A stretch of 9,785 nucleotides of DNA from OLB16 sp964481775 (GCA_964481775.1 CAYZUX010000221.1:1-9785), one strand, 5' to 3'. Counted from the first letter of the stretch, positions 1 to 8,500 are shown. Program-made: numbers and translations. The notes: generated from the letters alone by a model not told the origin.

Positions 1-139
1 GAAAATTTTCCGGAAACTGCGTCTGAAAAGGGAGCGAACTTATTGCTGCCGCACAAAATCCCGGCGTCAGTGCAGCTACCAGAACCACACTGATTAAAAC
101 CACCAAACGATTTCTGTACCAACCATTCGTCTTGGACAC
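1..139 (-). CDS. Secreted protein, N-terminal fragment (runs off window)
   Basis: Reading the minus strand from a GTG at 139 gives 46 open codons to the window edge. The N-terminus is a textbook Sec signal peptide: a basic n-region (SKTNGWYRNR), a hydrophobic core (LVVLISVVLVAALT), and a c-region PGFCAAA with a probable signal peptidase I site after AAA. The mature part begins ISSLPFQTQFPENF, too short to assign to a family. The ribosome binding site is weak (AGGCAGG, about 6-10 bases before GTG). The frame stays open upstream, including a TTG eight codons earlier, but the signal peptide fits best from GTG. It follows a likely terminator, so it probably has its own transcript separate from the response regulator upstream. 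The function is unknown; the call as a secreted protein rests on the signal peptide alone. Confidence 0.6.
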   Translation of the reverse strand, partial: MSKTNGWYRNRLVVLISVVLVAALTPGFCAAAISSLPFQTQFPENF

Positions 140-160
140 TTCTAGCCTGCCTCTATTGGA

Positions 161-194
161 CAAAAGAAAAGATCCCCTGCCAACCAAGGGATCT
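161..194 (-). terminator. Probable intrinsic terminator after the response regulator
   Basis: On the minus strand a 7-bp stem AGATCCC/GGGATCT (194-188 with 176-170) closes an 11-base loop and is followed directly by TTTCTTTTG. It lies about 155 bases beyond the response regulator stop and about 30 bases before the start of the secreted-protein gene. The stem has only three G-C pairs, so efficiency may be modest. It could instead be a regulated terminator in the leader of the gene starting at 139. Confidence 0.5.
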
Positions 195-350
195 CTTTCC
201 CTGCCCGGACTCAAACCTTCACCCGGCAACCGGGAGATTTATACGAGGAATAATACTCTTATTCCCATCGGATGATAAGCGGAGAGAACTCTATTCCAAA
301 GATCATCGACCCACGCAGGAACTGCTGGGACGACTGGCCATCTCAATGTC
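195..350. other. Non-coding, hairpin-rich spacer
   Basis: No convincing gene is seen here. Two perfect inverted repeats stand out. GGAATAA/TTATTCC (247-253 with 259-265, 5-base loop) has no U-tract on either strand. CCCGG/CCGGG (222-226 with 230-234, loop CAA) has an alternative partner, because CCCGG recurs at 204-208 and can also pair with 230-234. Together with the terminator at 161-194 this could be a structured leader for the gene starting at 139. I could not match it to any known riboswitch consensus. Confidence 0.4.
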
Positions 351-1229
351 TTAACCCCCATTTTCCTCTGGAGTTTCAGGTGTATCGGGTTGGAGATCCT
401 GGAGAGAATCGAACCGGAAACCCGGGCCACCCACTACTCCTTCAACAGGCGGGGTAAAGACATACCCGTAGGGTCGATCGCTTCCATCCGAGTTTTTTTC
501 ATCCAGGAGCCCCTCCTCACCAGGCAAATTTGCTTCGTCTTCCTCTCTGAGTTTCCGGGGGCGTTCCTTGCGTTCGGTACGGATCATGTATTCAAGCAAT
601 CCCAGCTTCATCTTCAGCCGGCGGATGTGAGTGTCCACCGTACGGCGCTCACGTTCCTGACGCGGGACTCGTCCCCAAATCTCCCGCATCAGTGTTTCAC
701 GGGACTGGACCTGCCCCCGTCTGCGGACCAAAAACACAAGCAGCCTGAATTCAGTCGGAGTCAGGCGGATGGGTCTTCCCGATAACGAGACCTGATGCTT
801 GACGGTATCAATCACCAGGTCAGCGATCTGAATCACACCCGAGGTGTCCGCCGGGGGATTCATTCTGCGCAGGATAGCTCTTACTCGCAGGATCAACTCA
901 CGGTAATTAAAGGGTTTGACCATGTAGTCATCGCAGCCAAGCTCAAAGCCTACCACACGGTCAACATCACTGGCCTTGGCGGAGAGGATAATGATTGGGA
1001 TATGATCGGTTTCGGCCTTTTTCTTAAGTGCCCGGCAGACCTCGCGGCCATCCATATCGGGCAGGATCAGATCAAGGATGATCAGATTTGGACGGTGTTC
1101 TGTAGTCATCTTGAGGGCATCGCGCCCTGTCATCGCGGTGATGACGCGGAAACCCTCCTCAAGAAGGTTATACTCAACCAGCCGTAGAACATCCCTCTCA
1201 TCATCAACAACCAGTACCAGCTCTTGCAC
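351..1229 (-). CDS. OmpR/PhoB-type response regulator with split wing
   Basis: A two-component response regulator that binds DNA when phosphorylated by a histidine kinase. Numbered from the GTG at 1229 (292 aa), the receiver domain covers about residues 3-120: acidic pocket D9/D10, phosphoacceptor D53 in LILDLILPDMDG, switch residue S83 and conserved K105 in VKPF. A winged-helix domain of the OmpR/PhoB class follows from about 134, with LTPTEFRLLVFL and the recognition-helix signature RTVDTHIRRLKMKL. The wing is abnormal: between IRT and YGYVF lie about 34 charged residues (219-252) where PhoB-like proteins have about five, and a Gly/Pro/acidic tail of about 35 residues follows. GTG 1229 is preferred because GGAGG sits 7 bases upstream; a TTG two codons earlier (1235) is only 4 bases from GGAGG or inside the site. 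The recombinase gene is 38 bases upstream on the same strand, so the two are probably cotranscribed. No histidine kinase is in the window. Confidence 0.92.
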   Translation of the reverse strand: MQELVLVVDDERDVLRLVEYNLLEEGFRVITAMTGRDALKMTTEHRPNLIILDLILPDMDGREVCRALKKKAETDHIPIIILSAKASDVDRVVGFELGCDDYMVKPFNYRELILRVRAILRRMNPPADTSGVIQIADLVIDTVKHQVSLSGRPIRLTPTEFRLLVFLVRRRGQVQSRETLMREIWGRVPRQERERRTVDTHIRRLKMKLGLLEYMIRTERKERPRKLREEDEANLPGEEGLLDEKNSDGSDRPYGYVFTPPVEGVVGGPGFRFDSLQDLQPDTPETPEENGG

Positions 1230-1267
1230 AATCAACCCTCCTCCGCTGCGAAACTCATCAATGATGT

Positions 1268-2266
1268 CTATGTTTTACGGGCATTTTGTTCACCCGAAAA
1301 AGCCCTGGGATGAAACCTTCGATGGATTTCCTGGATACGTTTACCGGAGATCTGTGTATATATCTGTGTTGTCGAAATATCCGCATGACCCAGGAGTTCC
1401 TGGACAGTGCGCAGGTCAGCCCCGCCTTCCAGCAAGTGAGTGGCAAAGCTATGACGCAGATCATGGGGGGATGGTAAATGCCGGATTCCCATCGCCAGAG
1501 CATAATTGCGAAGTCGGCGGAACACAGTTTTTCGGGATAGTGGTTTTCCATGGCTCCCTACAAACAGGGTAGGGCATCTTCCATGGGGATCAAAGACATT
1601 ACGTGCTTGATCGATGTACTTTACCACTGCATGGCAGGCGCGCTCATGAATTGGAACGAGCCTTTCCTTTTTTCCTTTTCCCAAGACCATCACGTAACCG
1701 CCTGAGAGGTGCAATGATTCCCTTTTTAGGCCACAGGCCTCCGAAATCCGGAGTCCTCCTGCATAGATCAACTCCAGCAATGCCCGATCTCGTATCCCCA
1801 CCGGCGTTTCTTCTGATGGTGCCTGAAGCAGTTTGCGGATGTCCTCCTCTGGAAGGGGATGAGGGAGTGGACGGCGGGAACGAGGATTCTGCAAGTCGGT
1901 GGTCACATCCCGGCTGAGCTCCCCCTCCTCTGCCAGAAATCGGAAAAAGGCTCGTAAAGAGGCAAGTGTTCTGGAAATCGAGGAAGCTTTCCTGCCAAGA
2001 CTCCTTTCCTTCTCCAAATACGCGATCAATTCGCCGGTGGTTACCTCATTCCACACCACTTGGACACCCTCTGGGAATCGGTATCTCTGGAACTTCAGGA
2101 TATCCGATCCATATGACCGGCAAGTCTGCAGACTGAGACCCCGCTCTCCTATCAGGTGGTCCAAAAATGCTTTTACAAGGATATCCATGATGGTCAGCTT
2201 TTTAGAATACATCTCATCTGGAATCAGATCGCTATCCTTCTTATGACGATTAGCCAAAGCGTTCAC
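1268..2266 (-). CDS. XerC/XerD-type tyrosine recombinase
   Basis: A site-specific recombinase of the phage-integrase family. It is most like the housekeeping Xer proteins that resolve chromosome dimers at dif during FtsK-driven segregation. In the 332-residue form the N-terminal SAM-like core-binding domain spans about 27-115. The catalytic domain carries every active-site residue: R173 (GGLRISEACGL), K197 (GKGKKERLVP), H268 and R271 (PHDLRHSFATH), H294 (LLGHADIS) and nucleophile Y303 (TQIYTQ). The ending HRRFHPRA is typical of Xer proteins. The GTG start at 2266 has AGGA six bases upstream. An internal ATG at 2188 (306 aa, MDILVKAFLDHLIGERGLS) gives the usual Xer length but has no good ribosome binding site, so the 26-residue extension may or may not be real. 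XerC and XerD cannot be told apart without a tree. It seems cotranscribed with the response regulator. No dif-like site is seen, and a full-length intact enzyme without attachment sites argues against a mobile element. Confidence 0.93.
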   Translation of the reverse strand: MNALANRHKKDSDLIPDEMYSKKLTIMDILVKAFLDHLIGERGLSLQTCRSYGSDILKFQRYRFPEGVQVVWNEVTTGELIAYLEKERSLGRKASSISRTLASLRAFFRFLAEEGELSRDVTTDLQNPRSRRPLPHPLPEEDIRKLLQAPSEETPVGIRDRALLELIYAGGLRISEACGLKRESLHLSGGYVMVLGKGKKERLVPIHERACHAVVKYIDQARNVFDPHGRCPTLFVGSHGKPLSRKTVFRRLRNYALAMGIRHLPSPHDLRHSFATHLLEGGADLRTVQELLGHADISTTQIYTQISGKRIQEIHRRFHPRAFSGEQNARKT

Positions 2267-2355
2267 TTTTGGTCCTGGTGGGTGAGTATAAATGTCAAGT
2301 TATGGTGATCCCTTCGGTTTCCACACACAGATCTTCGCCATCGATATGAGAATTC

Positions 2356-3249
2356 CTATAAACGCCAGAATTGCTCGTGGGGATATCTGTAGGTCGATAG
2401 TGGTTCATTATCCACTCCAGACTGTTGGTGGGTCAGATAACCGGTATAGTCATATGGTTCCTCTCCTGTCAGGTATTCCATAGCCAAGCGTTTTTGCAGG
2501 CATGCCTGGAGCACTCTCTGCTTGAGTGGAATATACTCAGCTGTGTGAGGACCGAGCTCATACTCAGTGTGGGAGGGACGGAACTCGTAGTAAATCACCC
2601 GTCTGAGCTTGCTGGAGATGTTGGATGGCGATCCATGAAGCAGGAGAATATTGTGTAGCATCACATCCCCTGCTTTCATGGGTAAGGGGACCGCTCCCTC
2701 TGTGGGAAAACCTTCTTGCTGAGTGACTTCCATCACCTTTTCCTGGTTCCATCTATGACTTCCAGGATGAACCCATAAACAGGTATCAATGTCCGCCTCA
2801 TCCATGTAAAAAGCAGCGTTGAGAACCGGCTCCTGTCCCACACATTCTGCTCCGGCATCACGATGCCAACCGACAAGGAGACCCTCACCGGGAAGTTTGA
2901 CCACCATCGAGTCCCAGGTCGGGATGAAATCCTTGCCTTGGAGTCGTTCTATCGAACGAAGGATGAAGGGATGACCGAGGAGAACCTTGGCCTCCTCGGT
3001 CTTGTCGATGACATACTCGATCCTTTGCAGGATCGGCCGGCCTGATAAATGTCCCCGGCCATAAGAGTAATCGGGGTGCTGACGTATTTCCTCGAGGCCA
3101 TAGCTGAGCAGCGCATCCATCGCACGGCGTAAACGTCTGAGCTCCTCTCCCCCAAGAACCGATTGGATGATCAGGTAACCCTGTTCCTGGAAGAGTTCTA
3201 CCTCTCGGTCAGAGATTGCCCGCCTGCCTGTTTCGCCGGGTGTGAGCAT
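2356..3249 (-). CDS. Phytanoyl-CoA dioxygenase (PhyH) family oxygenase
   Basis: A 297-residue Fe(II)/2-oxoglutarate-dependent oxygenase of the PhyH superfamily, probably cytosolic as no signal peptide is seen. Members hydroxylate small molecules or lipids using O2 and 2-oxoglutarate. The iron-binding triad is visible: H129-x-D131 in GWHRDAGAE and H205 in LLLHGSPSN. R216 or R217 in LRRVIYYEFRP is well placed to bind 2-oxoglutarate. The N-terminus (VELFQEQGYLIIQSVLGGEEL) and WVHPGSHRWN are typical of the family. The start is fixed by AAGGAGAGGAG ending 2 bases before the ATG (core GGAG 7-10 bases away). A longer reading from 3333 would overlap the upstream gene and lacks support. It begins 17 bases after the phosphatase stop, so the two genes form an operon. 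The substrate cannot be told: the family includes PhnY (2-aminoethylphosphonate hydroxylase), ectoine hydroxylase and many uncharacterised environmental paralogues. Confidence 0.9.
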   Translation of the reverse strand: MLTPGETGRRAISDREVELFQEQGYLIIQSVLGGEELRRLRRAMDALLSYGLEEIRQHPDYSYGRGHLSGRPILQRIEYVIDKTEEAKVLLGHPFILRSIERLQGKDFIPTWDSMVVKLPGEGLLVGWHRDAGAECVGQEPVLNAAFYMDEADIDTCLWVHPGSHRWNQEKVMEVTQQEGFPTEGAVPLPMKAGDVMLHNILLLHGSPSNISSKLRRVIYYEFRPSHTEYELGPHTAEYIPLKQRVLQACLQKRLAMEYLTGEEPYDYTGYLTHQQSGVDNEPLSTYRYPHEQFWRL

Positions 3250-3266
3250 GTCTCCTCTCCTTGGCG

Positions 3267-5366
3267 TTAGTTTGTAGAGATTCTGGCATATAACGCCGAA
3301 ACATCGCGGCCTTTTCCGTAGGTTGGCACCCATTCGGAGATCTCCATATTCGCCAGATCAAATCTCGCCATGTTGATCCTCAGATCCCTGATGGCCTGAG
3401 GCAGGCTCTTGCCGGGAATCTCCATTTCTGCCGCCCATCCTCTCTCACAGGGTTGGGCGGCGTAGGTGAAGCCCTCTGCATCCCATTTGGTGTCATTCAT
3501 TCTGATATCGGCACCATTTCCATTTGGACAGACCATAAAGGTCCAGACACTGGTTCCATCCGAGATCCGGACAGCAAAGTATTCATTCCTTTCGAGGTAA
3601 AGGTCATCCTCCCTGTCATAAGGTTGGTTTGCCACTTTAACTGGAGACTGAGCCATCTCAGCCGAAACCAGAAGATTCCCATCCTTGGTCATCAGGATTC
3701 TCGCGATGGTTTCCCGGGCCGGGATCCGGGTTGTCTTTGTCTCAAAAAAGGGTCCCGGAGACTGTCCATTTTTCCATTCTTCCGCACCCAACTTTCCATC
3801 GATCACCGGGTTCTTTTCGGCTAAGGGGATGGTGAGAGAAACCGGAACTGAAACTCTGAATGGCATCAGTTCGATATCCGTGTTACGGAACCCCAGGATA
3901 GGTGCCCTGTAATCCTTACCGCTCCCATCGGCCTTCACACGGAGAGTCATTTCTGGCAGTGGAAAAACGGGTTGGTCAACCGCCTCACGGGTGGCCGACA
4001 ATTCCATCTGCAACGGTTTTCCAGGTGGCAGAACCGATTGGGTGGGTTTCGCTGAGAGCTGCCAGTCCGAGCTGCCACGCGGGAGAATGGATGCGGTCAC
4101 TGTCGATCCAAAGACCACCGAGGAATCGATCCTGGTTTCCATTTTTTTGGTGTTGGCATCAAGCTGAACGGGTTTTGTTTTGGCAAGGTTATCTGAAAGC
4201 TCTTTCTCCATTTCCAGCATCTCATAGGAGATAAAGGTTTCGGGGCTGACAGGTGTCTTCTTATCGATCACAAAGGAATCCAGTCCATTGCCAAGGTGGT
4301 CCAAAGCCCTGCCGACAATCCGGTCTCCATCGATGTCAAACACAACGAAGTTATAAGTGGCCCGGCGTGCCGCGGAGTAACCGAAGTCATGAACCGGATA
4401 GAGAGTGGCTCCCCCGCCGCCGGAAGTGATGTGAACCACTCCCTTGGCGGGATCATTTGTGAATGGGCCGATCGGGAATGTCCTTCCATACTGGTGGTCA
4501 TGGCCCACCAGGACAAGGTCTACCCCCATCTCCTGAAAGATGGGTTGCCAATCCCAACGGATCTCACTGATACCCCGTGTGGGATGGAAACTGAACAGGG
4601 GATGGTGAAAACAGACAATGATCCATTCCTGTTTGGTCGCTGCGAGATCCTTCTTCAACCATTCATATTGCGGAGATCCAGGCCCTGCCGCATTGAAACT
4701 TGTGTTGCTGTCAAGACCCACAAAGTGGATATTTCCGAAATCGGTTGACCACCAGGCCTCGTTTCCACCATTCTTGGGGAGACAGAGGTAGTTGTAATAC
4801 TCCGGTGCATTCCCCTCGTGATTTCCAAGAACTGTGAACAGGCACACATTCTGAACCAATGGTTGTAGTGGATCAAAGAACTGGGGTTTCCACTGTTCAT
4901 AGACCTTCCCGCTCTGGACCAGGTCCCCTGAATTGAACACAAAGTCAGGGTTGACCTCCATGATCCGGCTGACAATCTTGGAATGAGTTTCGGGATCGGA
5001 ACGTGAGTCTCCATAAGCAACAAAGCGGAGGTTGCGATGTCCTATGGGGGGTGCGGTCTTCAGCCATGTCACAGGTGATTCTCCACCTTCCCAGGCCACC
5101 TTGTAGTAATAACGAGTGGATGGATCCAGTCCTGTGATCTCGATCTCATGGGTGGCTGTTTCGGCTCCATCCACCCGTGTTCCCAGCGCTGCCGAGGGAC
5201 CGTACTCCACCCAGCCTTTGGTGGACTGGGTTGTTTCCCACATCACGGTGATGGAGTTGGGGGTAAAATTCTGAAGGTAAGGCCCGACTCGTAATTCCGC
5301 CGAACACCAACCGGAGGAAACGCTGAACGTTATCAGGAATAGCAGGGTGAGAAGTTTTTTGTGCAT
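3267..5366 (-). CDS. Secreted purple-acid-phosphatase-like metallophosphoesterase with CBM9-like tail
   Basis: A 699-residue exported enzyme expected to hydrolyse phosphate esters with a dinuclear metal centre. Order of parts: signal peptide 1-23 (MHKKLLTLLFLITFSVSSGW, probable cleavage after CSA); a fibronectin-like purple acid phosphatase N-terminal domain, about 24-104 (VGPYLQN, ITVMWETT, STRYYYKV); a metallophosphoesterase domain, about 112-350, with GDSR 119-122, GDLVQ 147-151, GNHE 181-184, HH 254-255 and GHDH 288-291; a helical, charged linker near 380-410; a beta-rich region to about 515; and a C-terminal carbohydrate-binding family 9-like domain, about 519-694 (PVIDGKLGAEEW, YFAVRISDG, GWAAEMEIP, INMARFD). 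The ATG at 5366 has GGAGA about 10 bases upstream. A TTG six codons earlier has no site and only lengthens the n-region. It is first in an operon with the PhyH gene and divergent from the alpha-mannosidase. The domain assignment is firm; the substrate is unknown. Confidence 0.92.
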   Translation of the reverse strand: MHKKLLTLLFLITFSVSSGWCSAELRVGPYLQNFTPNSITVMWETTQSTKGWVEYGPSAALGTRVDGAETATHEIEITGLDPSTRYYYKVAWEGGESPVTWLKTAPPIGHRNLRFVAYGDSRSDPETHSKIVSRIMEVNPDFVFNSGDLVQSGKVYEQWKPQFFDPLQPLVQNVCLFTVLGNHEGNAPEYYNYLCLPKNGGNEAWWSTDFGNIHFVGLDSNTSFNAAGPGSPQYEWLKKDLAATKQEWIIVCFHHPLFSFHPTRGISEIRWDWQPIFQEMGVDLVLVGHDHQYGRTFPIGPFTNDPAKGVVHITSGGGGATLYPVHDFGYSAARRATYNFVVFDIDGDRIVGRALDHLGNGLDSFVIDKKTPVSPETFISYEMLEMEKELSDNLAKTKPVQLDANTKKMETRIDSSVVFGSTVTASILPRGSSDWQLSAKPTQSVLPPGKPLQMELSATREAVDQPVFPLPEMTLRVKADGSGKDYRAPILGFRNTDIELMPFRVSVPVSLTIPLAEKNPVIDGKLGAEEWKNGQSPGPFFETKTTRIPARETIARILMTKDGNLLVSAEMAQSPVKVANQPYDREDDLYLERNEYFAVRISDGTSVWTFMVCPNGNGADIRMNDTKWDAEGFTYAAQPCERGWAAEMEIPGKSLPQAIRDLRINMARFDLANMEISEWVPTYGKGRDVSALYARISTN

Positions 5367-5402
5367 GTGTGCATTTCTCCACAAGGAGGAGGTACCTGGG
5401 AT

Positions 5403-5415
5403 CCAGCAATGCTGG
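5403..5415. repeat. Small perfect inverted repeat in divergent spacer
   Basis: CCAGC/GCTGG around AAT, in the 176-base spacer between the divergent phosphatase and mannosidase genes and 37 bases upstream of the phosphatase start. It could be an operator half-site pair or chance. No convincing sigma70 promoter could be picked on either strand of this spacer. Confidence 0.3.
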
Positions 5416-5446
5416 TCTTGGTTTTCATGTTAGAGGAGGAAGCCGA

Positions 5447-5512
5447 TTGTGGAAAGTAAAACTTGCAGTCCCAGCCTACAGCCCTTGTTTCTCCCCTTCA
5501 TTCCGGGGATGA
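5447..5512 (+). CDS. Candidate leader ORF upstream of the mannosidase
   Basis: A TTG-initiated 21-codon ORF (predicted start MWKVKLAVPAYSPCF) has AGGAGG at 5434-5439, seven bases upstream. Its TGA (5510-5512) is exactly the three-base loop of the terminator hairpin at 5503-5519. A GTG at 5449 shares the same ribosome binding site but reads through the hairpin in another frame. The peptide shows no run of one amino acid of the kind seen in amino-acid attenuators. Position and ribosome binding site are seen; translation and a regulatory role are inferred. It may be chance, since the purine-rich AGGAGG tract could have another cause. Confidence 0.25.
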   Translation: MWKVKLAVPAYSPCFSPSFRG

Positions 5513-5530
5513 TCCCCGGTTGCTTTTTTT
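5503..5530 (+). terminator. Intrinsic terminator in the mannosidase leader (attenuator candidate)
   Basis: A perfect 7-bp GC-rich stem CCGGGGA/TCCCCGG with loop TGA is followed by TTGCTTTTTTTA. It is oriented on the plus strand only; the minus strand has no U-tract after it. No plus-strand gene lies upstream for it to terminate, because the neighbour is divergent, and its U-tract ends just before the GGAGG (5533-5537) of the mannosidase. Transcripts from any promoter in the 5367-5500 spacer must pass it. A competing helix can be drawn between TCCCC at 5492-5496 and GGGGA at 5505-5509, which would disrupt the terminator. Confidence 0.75.
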
Positions 5531-5542
5531 ATGGAGGCTGTT

Positions 5543-8500
5543 ATGCAAGCACATCTTCCCGAGGAGCGGATGATTCTTCTCCGCCAGATCGCGGTTCAGC
5601 TTCAGACATTTCTTGATCGCCGTGTCATCAGGCGTGAACCCATCAGTGGGTGGCAGATCGCTATAGCCGGCAACCGGCAGGCTCCCTCACGTGGTCCCAA
5701 GCAGGGATGGAAACCCTACCAGATTGGTTCTCATTGGGGAGAGGGAAAGCCTGACCTCACGGCATGGTTCCGGGCAAAAACCAGGGTGCCCAAAGGTTTT
5801 GTGGCGCAGGGAAGCTTTGTCGAACTGGGACTGGAACCCGCGCGGGAAGCATTAGTTTATCTGAATGGAATTCCTCATCAGGGCCTCTCAGAGAACCATA
5901 AGGCGATCCGTTTGAACCGCAAAGAACATCTCGAAAAGCCACTCTCCATTCTGATTGAGGCTTATACCGAATTCCCTCGTAAACCCGACCCTGTTTTTCA
6001 TGGACGTTTTACGGTGGCGGAAATCCGTTCCATCGACAGGGCGGTCCATGACCTGTGGTGGGATCTCCATGTGGCGGTGGAGGTAGCCAAGGTTCTCGAT
6101 CCTAACAGTCAGTCTTTCCAACGCCTGCTGGATCTCCTCACAGAGGCCATGAAGGCTTTGCATCCTTTGCCTTGTGACACTATCGTTTTGCGCAAATTGG
6201 CAACGGAGACCGCGAAGCGGCTCCGGGCGGGGTTGGAAGATCTACCCTCGGAACCGGGACGCGGCAAGTTGGTTCTGGCAGGGCACACACACATCGATAC
6301 TGCCTGGTTGTGGACCTTGCTTGAGACACGGCGCAAGTGCGGACGCACCTTTTCAACCGTGCTTTCCTTGATGGAATCCTTTCCCGAATACCAGTTCTCC
6401 CTCAGCCAGCCCCAGCAATACCAATACACCAAGGAGAACTACCCCGAGATCTACGCCGGGATCAGGAAACAGGTGAAGGAAGGCCGCTGGGATCCGGTTG
6501 GCGCTCCCTGGGTTGAGATGGATTCCAATATATCCGGAGGTGAGGCACTGGTCCGTCAGATGCTCTATGGTAACCAGTTCTATGAGCAGGAATTTGGAAT
6601 CCGCAGCAATGTCTGCTGGCTGCCTGATGCTTTTGGCTTCAACTGGAACCTTCCGCAGATCCTGAAAAAATCCGGGGTCGATATCTTCCTGACCACCAAG
6701 ATCTCCTGGAGTGAGGTCACCCAGTTCCCTTACACGGTCTTTAACTGGGAAGGAGCGGATGGCAGCCGTGTGATCGGCATGATGCCCCCGCTCAACTACA
6801 ACGGGATGATGACCACACGTGACCTCCAGGCTCACTGGGATCAGATCAAACAGAAGAACCTTCTGGATGAAATGATTTACAGCTTCGGTTATGGCGATGG
6901 AGGCGGCGGTCCCACCGAGGCGATGCTGGAAATCGGACGCCGTGTGAGGAGTATCACAGGCATTCCGGAATGCCGGTTTGGAACTGTCAGTGAGTACTGT
7001 CAGGACTTCCTGGCCACTCTCGATTCCTCGCGTCTGCCCACCTGGAATGGGGAGCTTTACCTGGAACTGCACCGTGGCTGCCAGACCTCGCAGGCGCGTA
7101 CCAAGTGGAACAATCGGAAGATGGAGGCCCTGCTGCGAGACACGGAGATCCTCTCGTCGTTCGCTCTTTTGAGGGGAGCCAAATACCCCGCGGATCGTCT
7201 GCTCTCGGTTTGGCGGAGTGTGTTGACCAATCAGTTCCATGACATCCTGCCGGGTTCCTCGGTCAAGGAAGTCTACACCGAGGCGGAAGAGAACTACTCA
7301 CAAGGGCGGAAAACTTCACTTGGATTGCGATCTGATGCCTGTAAGGTCCTTCTCAATCAGATCGATTCACGTGGAGAGGGTGAACCTGTTGTTGTGTTCA
7401 ACACGCTTGGATGGGAGCGTCGCGAACCGGTGGTCCGTGAAGGGAACCTGCCTAAAGGCTCTTTCCATGTGGAGGATGCGATGGGTGTTCCCATCACGCA
7501 CCAGGTGGTGACTGGTTCGGATGGTAAGAAGGCGCTCCTGTTGGCACCCAGTGCGGTTCCCTCGATGGGGCACACGGTTTGCCGGATTCTGCGGGGTGGT
7601 TCAACTCCCCATCCTTCTTCGATGAAGGCCACACGGACCTTGTTGGAGAATGACTATTTCCGGTTGCATCTCGATTCCAAGGGAGTGTTTACCAGCATCT
7701 ACGACAAACGTGGCGCAAGGGAAGTGCTGGCCAAAGGGACACGCGGCAATGTTTTGCAGTTGTTCCATGATGAACCCCATTGTTGGGATGCCTGGGATGT
7801 CGATTTCAATTTCAGTGAGAATGGCTGGGAGTGGGATGACCTGCAATCCATCGAGGTTATCGAGGATGGACCCATCCGTGCAGGACTGAAACTGGTCCGT
7901 AAGAATGGGAAGTCACTCATGAGTCAGCGGATCCTGATCTACAGGGATGTTCCCCGCATCGACTTTGAGACCGAAGTGGACTGGTATGAAAAACTGGTGC
8001 TTCTCAAGGTGGCCTTCCCGGTGAATGTTCGTTCCAGCCATGCCACCTATGAGATCCAGTTCGGCGCCATCGAGCGCTCCACCCATCGGAATACCCCCTT
8101 CGACCGTGCCCGTTTCGAGGTCCCCCACCTCCGTTGGGCCGACCTCTCCGAAGGGAACTATGGTGTCGCATTGGCTAATGACTGCAAGTATGGGTTTGAT
8201 ACGGAGGGTAATGTCCTCCGGCTCTCGCTGTTACGTGCTCCCACCTCCCCGGATGACCATGCCGATGAGGGACACCACTCCTTCACCTACAGCCTGATTC
8301 CACATGCTGGGGACTGGCGCGAGGGTGAGGTCGTTCGGCGTGCAATGGAACTTAATGTCCCCCTCCTTGCACGAACCGCTAAAAAAAGGAAGGGAACTCT
8401 GTCTGCGGTGCACTCCTGGGTGCAGTGTGATGCCCCCAACGTCGTGATCGAGGCGCTTAAAAAGGCGGAGAAAGGGAAGGAATTGATTCTCCGTCTCTAT

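Noticed and set aside
200..234. tRNA-like GGTTTGAGTCC on the minus strand
   Set aside because: It resembles a T-loop, but no acceptor, D or anticodon arms can be built around it.
2285..2298. TTGACA and TATACT on the minus strand before the recombinase gene
   Set aside because: The two boxes are only 2 bases apart, so they cannot serve one promoter. TATACT alone with a poor -35 is too weak to call, although a start near 2278 would suit the GTG at 2266.
3250..3333. N-terminal extension of the PhyH protein by 28 residues
   Set aside because: It would overlap the phosphatase coding region, while AAGGAGAGGAG directly precedes the ATG at 3249.
4296..4748. 150-codon plus-strand ORF opposite the phosphatase
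   Set aside because: It is antisense to the metallophosphoesterase core motifs and has no independent support.
5531..5542. ATG at 5531 as the mannosidase start
   Set aside because: Its GGAG is part of the ribosome binding site of the ATG at 5543, and upstream there is only the terminator U-tract.
6353..7240. 295-codon open frame on the minus strand inside the mannosidase gene
   Set aside because: It is antisense to the conserved catalytic domain of GH38 (including D362 and H510), has no family signature and arises from codon bias of the real gene.
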